Shown piece after piece: positions 55,032 to 64,000 of a stretch of 64,000 nt of DNA (position 1 is its first letter; each line of letters starts with the position of its first letter). Under the pieces are notes generated by a model. That model ran no database searches. It was given only the letters and a program-made list of their open reading frames with translations, and was not told the origin of the DNA. A program made the position numbers and the translations under genes. The DNA comes from Prionace glauca (Eukaryota > Chordata > Chondrichthyes > Carcharhiniformes > Carcharhinidae): NCBI GenBank assembly GCA_037974335.1, contig CM075760.1, positions 6,135,432-6,199,431 on the forward strand, read 5' to 3'.

Positions 55032-58000
55032 AAAATGAATAGAGTAAAGAACAAAGAACAACACAGCACAGGAAACAGGCCCCTCGGCCCAACGAGCCCA
55101 CACTGCCATCTTAACAATGTGTTTTTCCTCCTCCACCCTTGACCCGTGTCTATGCTTATGGTACCCCCATTGGAAACCAGATTAAGGGGAGAATAATTTA
55201 GGGACAATTTGTTACACCAATCAGCCGAAGAGCACATCTTTGGGGTGTGGGAGGAAACCGGAAAACCCAGAGGAAACTCACGCAACCACAGGGAGAAGGC
55301 GCAAATTCCCAGAGACACTGGCCTAAATCCATGTATCTGCACAGCTAACAGTGATAGTCACTGAGCTGTTGTGGTGCCCATCTGCTGGTCCAGTTTTAAG
55401 CAGACACAAACGACGCAAAGTACTAGGCCACTCTCAAAACATCCAAGAGCAGCCCACACACGACCCACCGTGTGCATGCCCCTCGTTTGACAACAAGGTG
55501 GACCGACACACCTGTGGAGTAAAAGAGAAAAATATCAACACATGTAGCATTAGATTTCCAGGAACGTCCCGAGGCTCAGATCCTTATTAAAACCATCTCC
55601 TAAAACCCTCCATCCCAAATGTGCTGATGTGTCTATCTAAGTAAACCTTAAACAAGTCCAGCGTGCCTGCCTCCACCATCCTACTTGGCAGTGCATTCCA
55701 TACCCCCACGACCCTCTGTGTGAAAAACCTCCCTCTAGCATCCAAATCCCTCACCTTAAGTCATTGTCCCCTCGTGATATTTGTCTCCAATCTAGGAAAG
55801 AGCTTGCCACTGTTTACTCTATCTATACCCTTCATGATTTTATGCACCTCTATTAGATCCCCCCTCAATCTCCGTTTTTCTAAGGAAAACAGTCCCAGTT
55901 TACGAAATCTTTCCTCATAACCCAGTCCTTCCATACCAGGCAGCATCCTGGTAAACCTCCTCTGCGCTCTCTCCAGGGTTTCCACGTCCTTCCTGTAGTC
56001 AGGTGACCAGAACTGGACGCAGTACTCCAAATGCGGTCTAACCAACGTTCTGGAACAAAGAAGAACAAGGAACAACCCAGCACGGGAAACAGGCCCTTCG
56101 GCCCAACGAGCCTGCGCCGCCATTTCAACAAAGCATTTTCCTACACCTACCCTGCCCCGTGTGTATGCGAATGGTACCCCTAATGTAGCCAGATTCAGGG
56201 GAGAATAGTGTAGGGTCAATTTGGTACACCAATCAGCCTAAGAGCACATCTTTGGGGTGTGGGAGGAAACCGGAGCGCCCGGAGGAAACCCACGCAACCT
56301 CAGGGAGAATGCGCAAACTCCCACAGACACAGGCCCAAATCCATGTATCTGCACAGCTAGCAGTGATAGTCACTGAGCTGTTGTGGTGCCCGTCTGCTGG
56401 TCCAGGTTTAAGCACACACAACAACACAAAGTACTAGGCCACTCTCGAAACCTCCAAGAGCAGCCCACGCACGACCCACAGTGTGCATGCCCCTCGTTTG
56501 ACAACAAGGTGGACCAACACCTGCGGATTAAAAGAGACAAAACATTAACATGTAATACTACATTTCCAGTGTCGTCCCGAGGCTCTAACCGTTTTTAATA
56601 CCATCTACTATAACCGTCCATCCCTGCTTCGCTCATGTGTCTATCTAAGTAAACCTTAAACAACTCCAACGTGCCTGCCTCCACCACCAGTTCTGTACAA
56701 CTGTAGCATTGGACGCCAACTCTTATATTCTATACCCCTTCCTATAAAGGCTGGCATACCTTAAGCTTTCTTCGCCTGAGTTGCCACCTTCAAAGACTTG
56801 TGAACTTGCACTCCCAGGTCCCTCTGCATTTCTATACACTTAATAGGTCTACCCTTTATCATGTAACTCCCCTCTACATTATTCCTTCCAAAATGCATCA
56901 CCTCGCATTTATCAGGATTAAATTCCATCTATTTATCTGCCCAATATACCAGCCTATCTATATCCTGCTGTATTGCCAGACACTGCTCCTCACTGCCCGC
57001 CAATCCTGCCATCTTTGTGTCATCTGCAAATTTGCTGATCACACCATGTACGCCCTGTTCCAAGACATTTATATATATTACGAATAGAAGAGGTCCCAGT
57101 ACTGAGCCCTGTGGCACACTACTGGTGACAGACCTCCAGCTAGAAAAGGACCCATCCACTACTACTCTCTGACTCCTGTTAACTAGCCAGTTTTCAATCC
57201 ATCTAGATACTTTTCCCTGTATCCCATGAGCCTTAACCTTTTCAACCAACCCACCATGAGGGACTTTGTCAAACGCCTTACTGAAATCCATATAGACGAC
57301 ATCAACGGCTTGTCCTTCGTCAACCGTTTTTGTCACCTCCTCAAAACATTCTACCAGACTCGTAAGGCAAGACCTCCCCTTAACAAAGCCATGCTGCGTA
57401 TCCCTAATCAGATCGCAACCCTCCACATGCTGATACATCCTATCCCTAAGAATTTATTCCAACAACTTTCCTACCACTGCCTATAATTACCAGGGTTATC
57501 CCGACTGCCCTTTTTAAACAACGGTACCACATTATCTACCCTCCAGTCCTCTGGGACCTCACCTGTGTCCAAAGAAGAGACAAAGATTTGCGTCAGAGGC
57601 CTAGCAATTTCATCTCTCATCTCCCTAAGCAGCCTGGGATAATTGCCATCAGGCCCCGGAGTTTTATCAGTTTTTATGCTGCCTAAAAACCCTAGCACTT
57701 CTTCTCTCGTAATGGATATTTCCTTCAACTGGTCTACAGCTCCCTCCAAGACAGTACAAGACACCAAGCCCCTCTCCTTCGTGAATACCCACGCAAAGTA
57801 TTCATTCAGGATCTCCCCCATTCCTTCAGACTCTATGCACAATTCCCCTCCTTTTCCCCTCAGAGGGCCGATTTTCCCTCCAACCACCCTGTTGTTCCTG
57901 ATATAAGAGTAAAATGCCTTTGGATTTCCCTTAATCCTATCCGCCAAAGCCATTTTATGCCCCCTTTTCGCCCTTCTAACTCCCCTTTTGAGCTCCCTCC

Positions 58001-58214
58001 TACTCTCTCTATATTCCTCCAGTGCTCTCTCCGTTCCCAGTTGCTTAGACCTAACATATGCCTCCCTCTTCTTCCTGACCAAGTCCTCAATATCCCCTGC
58101 AATCCACAGCTCTCTAATCCTACCTTTCCTATCCTTCCTCTTAACCGGGACATGTCTTTCCTGCAACCTTTTCAGTTTTCCCTTGAAAGCCTCCCACTTG
58201 CCGACCGTGGACAT
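55032..58214 (-). mobile_element. CR1-like LINE, 5'-truncated, interrupted by a younger copy
   Basis: Minus strand. From 58214, ORF2 encodes RIRELWIAGDIEDLVRKKRE, NPKAFYSYIRNNRV, SIKTDKTPGPDGN and VPLFKKGSRDNPGNYR. Then, in another frame from 57438, it encodes reverse-transcriptase blocks YMDFSKAFDKVPHG, VPQGSVLGPLLFVIYIN and KFADDTKM. After the nested copy (56046-56690) it resumes with HLEYCVQFWSPDYRKDV and GDLIEVHKIMKGIDRV, and ends in a 3' tail at 55032. The frame shift near 57.45 kb and the missing endonuclease make it inactive. Confidence 0.9.
56046..56690 (-). mobile_element. Nested 5'-truncated copy of the same LINE
   Basis: About 640 bp repeating 55032-55680 closely (for example 'ccaagagcagcccac', 'ctcgtttgacaacaaggtgg'). 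It sits between 'ccaacgttctg' and 'ttctgtacaact' of the host LINE, so ttctg is a short target-site duplication. Confidence 0.85.
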
Positions 58215-58683
58215 GTGTTTACTGTGATTCTAACTTTTCTATTGGAAATGGAAGGATGCCGGTTTTAATTGTGATGTTGATTTGTAAATTATATGAAATT
58301 TATCAGACAACACACAAAGACGCACACACACATATTCTGTCGTTCCCATTCTTCCCCACAAATTGTTTCCCTTTCACACACACACACACACGTTTTCTTT
58401 TAACTTAAAACTACATCTTGGCTTCCTGGGAGCCTTCAGAGACCCAACTAAATTTCAAATGGTATGACGAACATTTTCCCTAACGCCAAGTTTGCTGAGG
58501 TGGACATTAAAGGTCCTGTGGTCTCCAATAGCTCCCTGGGCAACATCCCTCCTTTTAACCAAAATCAACAAAAATATATTCCCATGGATTGAGCCATTTT
58601 CATCTGATGCTGCCCTGGCAACATCGGAACATAACCACAGGCGTAGGCCACTCAGGTCCTCGAACTGGCCCCACCATTTACAA
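58215..58683. other. No gene; CA tract
   Basis: Unremarkable sequence with small (CA)n runs at 58317-58330 and 58375-58392. Confidence 0.5.
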
Positions 58684-59022
58684 ACATAGAACCCTACAGT
58701 GCAGAAACAGGCCCTTCGGCCCATCGAGTCTGCACCGAACACAATCCCACCCAGACCCTATCCCCATATCCCTACACATTTACCTGCTAATCCCTCTAAC
58801 CTACACATCCCAGGACACTAAGGGGCAATTTTAGCATAGCCAATGAACCTAACCCGCACATCTTTGGACTGTGGGAGGAAACCGGAGCACCCGGAGAAAA
58901 CCCACGCAGACACGAGGAGAATGTGCAAACTCCACACAGGCAGTGACCCGAGCCGGGAATCGAACCCAGGACCCTGGAGCTGTGAAGCAGCAGTGCTAAC
59001 CACTGTGCTACCGTGCCGCCAT
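58684..59022 (-). mobile_element. tRNA-derived SINE, full length
   Basis: The best copy in the window: 'ccctacagtgcagaaacagg', 'cggcccatcgagtctgcacc', 'acatctttggactgtgggag', then the B box 'gggaatcgaacccaggaccc' and the A-box end 'agtgctaaccactgtgctac'. About 340 bp, low divergence, hence fairly young. Confidence 0.92.
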
Positions 59023-59026
59023 GATC

Positions 59027-59790
59027 TTATTTAATAAGATCATGGCTGATCTGTGGCTGAATCCATTTTGGCTTCGCTAAGTCCATATCTCTTGATACAC
59101 CTGTTCAATTAAAGAAGACCTCAGACTTGTATCTAACAATTGTACCAGCTCCCACCGGCAATTGCCGAAGAGAGTTCCAATTATTCACCTCTCTGAACAT
59201 GTACTAATGTTTTCTATCAACTCTCCTGAAAGGCCTTTCGCTATTTTTTTCAACTATGACCTTTTAATCTCGAACCTTCAACTAATGGAAACAATCCTTC
59301 CCTGTAGGTATTTCATAGGTTTCTATCAGAACAGCCCTCAACCTTCTGAATTCGAGAGAAAAATGTCTAAATTCGTCTGATCTCTCCTCGCAACTTGCGT
59401 TGAACTCCGTCCAGAATCAACATTTTTCCAAAGATATGTTGCCCATACTTCCTCACAGTGCTCTAATTGGGGTGGAACAAGGATTGTGCACAATTGGAGC
59501 ACAACATCTGCCTCCGTATCCCCCAGTCCTTTGGATATGGAGGGAAGCATTCCATTGGTCTTAATGATTATTTTTTGCAGCAGGTCGTGACATTTTAAGA
59601 AACTATGTGCCGAACCCTAATCCTGTTTGGCATCCACTAAATTTAGCGTTGTCCCTTCTAAAAATTATATCTTGATCTATCATTTGGATATTTGACTCTT
59701 TGTCCCATTATCTAAGCCCTTAATGAATATTGTAAATAATTGAGGCCCCAGACAGATTCCTGCCGTACACCACTTCATCTGCATAATTCA
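59027..59790 (-). mobile_element. LINE fragment, decayed
   Basis: Plus-strand wording 'aagatcatggctgatctgtg' to 'tctgaaaggcc'-like and 'gaggccccagacagattcct' is the inverted 3' region of a CR1-like element. Confidence 0.7.
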
Positions 59791-60660
59791 GCAACGGACA
59801 GGTACAATTCATTGCACCATAAATTTTGGCACCTTGCAGAAGAGGATGTGATATTACATTAATGGATGTGAATTCTTGTTACATTGATACCATAGTTCAT
59901 ACCTGACAATGATATTTTCACACTAACTGTAATTACAAAGTTTTGCCAGCAGATGGAAATAAATCTTGGTGGGTTACATTACATGAAGCATGGACTGCCG
60001 CAATCCACTGGACCCTGCATCTGTTCATTTTGAATTGGCCTCCATATGTATATATGTTAGAATGGACCCCGTCCATGATTATAATATATTATAACATACA
60101 GCGCGCTGTTTAAACTGGTATTGCACGAGTACATGTCAATGTATACATCACACAATCATCTTGACCCGAATTTTTCCAGGTAGGATCTAACTTTGCACTT
60201 CTGCCACGTACAGTTCTGAATGGTGGAGGACATTAAAGCAATTAACCGCAGCAGGAGCCTCAAATAAAACCGCAATTCTTAATGATGTGGGAATCCAGCA
60301 AATGGAGAAGATCAAAACTGAAACAATTGCTACAATCTTCCGCCAGAAGTGCCGAGAGGATTTTTCATCTCGGCCTCCTCCTCAGGTCCCCAGCATCACA
60401 GATGCCAGTTTCCAAACAGTTCAAAGCCTTTCACGGGATAAGATTGGAACAGGAGTTGGCTCTTCGAGCCCGGGAGCCCGTGTCATATCTCTGCTGACAT
60501 TCAACTAGCTCCCATCTCTGTTTGTATTGCAATAGGCCATGTCTCGATAATATTACAACATCCCCTTCAGTTCTCTACTCGGCTCATTATCAGTTGCTTC
60601 TACATGATAGACGATACTTTCGAAGTTAAAACTGGATTACTGAACTATGCTTCAGTTAAG
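59791..60660. other. No gene recognised
   Basis: Unique-looking DNA. The word 'cccatctctgtttgtattgc' near 60511 is a single copy of the minisatellite type at 63.6 kb. Confidence 0.45.
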
Positions 60661-60958
60661 ATGACGGCACGGTGACACAATAGTTATCACTGCTGTCTAA
60701 TATCACCAGGGACCCGGCTTCAATTCCCAGCTATGGGGACTGTCTGTTGGCGTCTGCAAGTTCTCCCTGTGTCTGGGTGAGTTTCATCCGGATCCTCCGC
60801 TTTCTTCACACAGTCCGAAAGATTTGCTGTTTAGGTCCGTTTTGGCCAGGCTAAATTCTCCCCTAAATTCTGCCCGAACAGGCGACTAGGGGATCTTCAC
60901 ATTAACATAATTGCATTGTTAATGGAAACCTACTTGTGACACTAATAAGTAATTTTAA
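60661..60958 (+). mobile_element. tRNA-derived SINE with LINE-like tail
   Basis: Head 'ggcacggtgacacaatagtt', B box 'ggcttcaattcccagc', and tail 'cccgaacaggcgactagggg' to 'tgtgacactaataagta'. Confidence 0.88.
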
Positions 60959-61114
60959 AAACTTTAATCTGGCTGAGTCTCAATTCCTACTGTGGGAATC
61001 GAGGCAGCAGTGCCAGCCACTGTGCCACCGCCCCGCCCTCATGTTATATGTTTTATATGGTTCAATCACAATTTTATGGGTTTCAATCAGATCTCCTGTC
61101 ATCCTTCTAAACTC

Positions 61115-61260
61115 AAGTGAATACATGAGGTGGAGATGCCGGTGATGGACTGGTGTGGGCACAGAATGAAATCTCACAACACCAGGTTAAAGTGTAACAT
61201 GTTTATTTGGAATCACAAGCTTTCGGAGCACTGCTCCTTCATCAGGTGAGTCAAGCGAAT
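61115..61260 (-). repeat. Dispersed repeat, inverted partner of 30.4 kb
   Basis: 'aggtggagatgccggtgatg', 'caacaccaggttaaagtgta', 'ttggaatcacaagctttcgg', 'ctccttcatcaggtgagtc'. Confidence 0.8.
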
Positions 61261-61369
61261 AAAGACCCAGTCAAATCAATCTCGCCTCATAGGGCAGTCC
61301 CAATAATCTTGGTATCAACTGTACTCTCCCCAGACCCTTTCTTATTGAGTGAGATCAGAACTCCATGTA

Positions 61370-62990
61370 CTACACCACGGGTGGTCAGATGAAGAACCAG
61401 CATAACCACAGGAATACCTCCCTAATTCCAAACTCCAATCTCCTTGCAATGAAAGTTTTCCAAACTGTTGGCTGTATATGTCTCTCCAATTTCATTAACT
61501 GGTGTACAAGGACACACAGATCCATTTGTACATTACACTTCCCCATATATATTGCTTTCTGCTTTACACACCAGTATATAACTGCACATTTAGCTACATT
61601 GTACTCTAAATTCCATGTGCCCGCCCATTCAAACAACTTGTCCAGATTACATTGAAGCCCCCCATCCCACCACCACCCATCCTCTTCACAGCTCACAATT
61701 CCCCCCAGTTCCGTATCACCAATCCTTTTGGACATGTTACATTTGTCTCTCATCCAGATCCCACAGTGGCACAGCGCCAGGGATCTGGGTTCGATTCCTG
61801 GCATGGGTCACTGTCTGTACAGAGTCTGCACGTTCTCCCCGTGCCTATATGGGTTTCTTCCGGGTGCTCCGATTTCCTCCCATAGTTCAAAAGATGTTCT
61901 GGTTAGGGTGCATTGGACCGTGTTAAATTCTCCCTCACTGTAACCCGAACAGGCCCCGGAGTGTGGGCGACTCGGGGGATTTTCAAAGTAACTTCATTGC
62001 AGTGTTAACATACGCTTATTTGTGACAAATGAACATTTAACATTTGGGACCCTGCGGTACCCCACTGTTAGCTGACCGTCACTCGGAAGAAGACCCATTT
62101 ATTTCTACTCTCTGTTTCTTATCTGTCAATGAATTCTTTACCTGGGCCAACACGTCACTCCCCATCTCACGTGCGTTCATTGGGCCTCCCAATATTTTAT
62201 GAAGAACCTTCTCACATATCTTCTGTAAGTGTAAATACACCACGTAAACTGGTTGCATCCCTCCCCCTCTCTACCCGAAAGAACTCCCCTCCCCCTCCCT
62301 CCCCCGCCCCCACCTATTACTTACATCCTCAAAAAATGCAAGTAGGTTTGTTTAGATAAACATGTCTTTCTTAAGCCCATACTGGTTTCATCAAACTCCG
62401 TCCATGCTTTCCAAATATTTTCCTATCATGGATTTGATAACAATCTCTAACTGATGCTAAAGTCAGTCTGTAATTTATCAGTTTCATTCTCCCTTTCTCT
62501 GTATATATCGGGATTACATTTGTCACCCTCCAACCTGTAGGAATTGTTACAGCCTATAAGGAATTTTAGAAGATGGGCAGCAATGTATCCAACATTTCCT
62601 GGGCCATTTCCTTCCATATTCTGGGATTATCAGGCCCCAGTGACCAACCAGAATTTCACCCTATTATTTTACCCAGAATGATTTTACTAATACTGATTTC
62701 CCTTAAGACCGTCTTACAACTACCCCCTTGGTTCCCGAACATTTCTGGGATGATACTTGTGTGAAGGTAATGTCAAACTTAGTTTTGTATTCATTCAATA
62801 TTTATTTATTCCCCATTATAATTTCCCTGGATTCGGGCTCTAAGGGATTTACATTTATCTTAAAAAATCCTTCTCTCTTCAGATATTGATAGAAACGGTT
62901 ATAAATAATTTTTATGTTCCCTGCAATTTTACTCCCATTCTCTATTTCCCCCGTCGATTATTTGGACTTTTTTTTTTGTTGAATTTTAAA
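61370..62990 (-). mobile_element. Diverged CR1-like LINE, interrupted by a SINE
   Basis: Inverted reverse-transcriptase region: 'ggaccctgcggtaccccact', 'ccatactggtttcatcaaac', 'gggattacatttgtcaccct', 'tattctgggattatcaggcc'. Heavily decayed, split at 61765-62036. Confidence 0.8.
61765..62036 (+). mobile_element. tRNA-derived SINE with LINE-like tail, inside the LINE
   Basis: 'acagtggcacagcgccaggg', 'gggttcgattcctggcatgg', 'cccgaacaggccccggagtg' and a 'cttatttgtgacaaatgaa' end. Confidence 0.88.
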
Positions 62991-63104
62991 AATCTCTGAA
63001 ACCTCAGGCTTGTTTCTTCTTCTGGTAATTTTATGTAGCTTTTAACTAAGAAGTAACATTTCCTCCCCTGAAAGACATCCGAGAAAAAGATGAGCTTTGA
63101 CCAT

Positions 63105-63175
63105 ATATGATTTTCACAGTAACTTCATTACAGTGTGAATGTAAACCCATTTGTGACGATTAAATAAACTTCAAA
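63105..63175 (+). mobile_element. SINE 3' tail fragment
   Basis: 'ttcacagtaacttcattaca' to 'tgtgacgattaaataaact', the terminal part of the tail seen at 60661 and 61765. Confidence 0.75.
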
Positions 63176-63589
63176 CCTTTAAATACACACGATGCCTTTA
63201 TCAAGTAACTGAGTTGAAATTCCCCAGCTGCCAGGGTGGAACTGGAACTTCTGTCCCAAGCTTCTGGAATACTAGCTTAATAATGATATTGCTATAATAC
63301 CCCCGAGACTGAAATATCACCACATTTATTAATGGAATAATTGAACATTCAGGACTGGGTCACAGGTTGGATCGTGAGGTATCTTGTGCGAATTGAATAC
63401 ATTTCAGTTTGACTCAGAAATTATGTTGTTTCCATTCTTAACTGATCATAGTTTGTGTTTTGGCATGATGACTTATAACTCAGTGCGCCTAAATTCTGAG
63501 ATCTATGTCCAATATTACACTATACATTTATAACACGAATACATTCCAAATGAATTTATGCTACAGTCGATTATTTCTCCCGTTATGTA

Positions 63590-63765
63590 CACTGAGCCAT
63601 CTCTCTTTTTATGCTACATTAGTTCCTCTCTATTCGTACTCAAGTAGATCACTGATCTGATCCTATTACATCTGATCCCATCTCTGTTTATATTACACAG
63701 GATTTGCATATTTACATCCATCTCTGTTAATTCAACACATGACCATGTGTATTTTGCCTGGCATT
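63590..63765 (-). repeat. Diverged minisatellite related to 46.7 kb
   Basis: Repeats of 'catctctgtttatattacac' in weak form. An ATTTGCAT octamer word lies within it near 63702. Confidence 0.55.
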
Positions 63766-64000
63766 TAACTGTCAGAAGGAAGTCTTCTCCTGGCCTTGAA
63801 TCTTATTCTGACAGAATGACAGTGATTCATGGGAATCCATGTAAAAGTTCCATCAATTCATGAAATGACAAGGGGGGACAGGTGAGGTAGAGAAGGTCAT
63901 ATCGGGCTTGACGTTAATCGTTTATAAACTGCACTATCAGAACAGCTGAACACTTGGTTTAGTTCCCTCAGAACTGAACAGTTTATGGGAGATTTAGTAC
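63766..64000. other. No gene recognised
   Basis: Unremarkable sequence to the window edge. Confidence 0.4.

Noticed and set aside
63698-63712. ATTTGCAT octamer as a possible IgH V promoter
   Set aside because: No leader or V exon follows within 1 kb on the matching strand; it lies in a minisatellite.
1-64000. Search by eye for retroviral, LTR-type or Polinton-type elements
   Set aside because: No gag, pol, env, integrase or capsid-like reading and no paired terminal repeats of that kind were recognised; the reverse-transcriptase text at 57 kb is of the CR1-like LINE type.

Overview
The window looks like nuclear DNA of an elasmobranch (shark or ray). Three things point there. It holds a compact IgM heavy-chain cluster of the cartilaginous-fish type, with one V, two D, one J and C1-C4 plus membrane exons in about 19 kb. 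It is full of tRNA-derived SINEs and CR1-like LINE fragments of the kind common in shark genomes. It also has a two-exon receptor of the GPR139-like group, which as I recall is expanded in these animals. I could not run searches, so the species is not fixed.

Layout. (1) 1-6.3 kb: three tRNA loci (Glu-CTC; a Lys-type body with a Gln CUG anticodon; Thr-TGT) and an apparently intact two-exon class A GPCR on the minus strand. (2) 6.3-20.6 kb: a tRNA-rich, rearranged duplication. Segment A (6555-10803) is repeated inverted as A' (14389-18650), and CpG-rich segment B (11003-12155) is repeated inverted as B' (19517-20597). The order is A-B-A'-B', not a simple palindrome. The segments carry Glu-like, Phe and Val tRNA genes in mirrored copies. 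Single Gly, Asn and Glu tRNA genes lie between them, and a Val relic lies beyond A'. (3) 20.6-22.1 kb: CR1-like LINE debris.

(4) 22.35-42.04 kb, minus strand: a germline-configured IgM cluster. Reading down the coding strand: leader, VH with a 23-bp-spacer signal, D1 (12/22), D2 (12/12), J (23), a 10.3-kb J-C intron, Cmu1, Cmu2, Cmu3, Cmu4 with secretory tail, then TM1 and TM2. Reading frames, splice sites, domain cysteines, the internal Cmu4 donor and poly(A) signals for both mRNA ends are all present. The cluster therefore looks able to rearrange and to make both secreted and membrane IgM. The J-C intron holds a purine-rich, AGCT-bearing minisatellite on the coding strand about 1 kb upstream of Cmu1, resembling a switch region, followed by long GTGAG and GTGTGAGA arrays.

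(5) 42-54.6 kb: the upstream flank of the cluster (from about 41.5 to 45.9 kb) is duplicated at 49.7-54.6 kb. The second copy carries a VH pseudogene with retroelement insertions and no recognisable D, J or C beside it, so it is the remnant of a second IgH unit. (6) 54.6-64 kb: nested CR1-like LINEs (the largest at 55.0-58.2 kb), SINEs and minisatellites; no host gene was seen. No retroviral, LTR or Polinton-type element was recognised anywhere.
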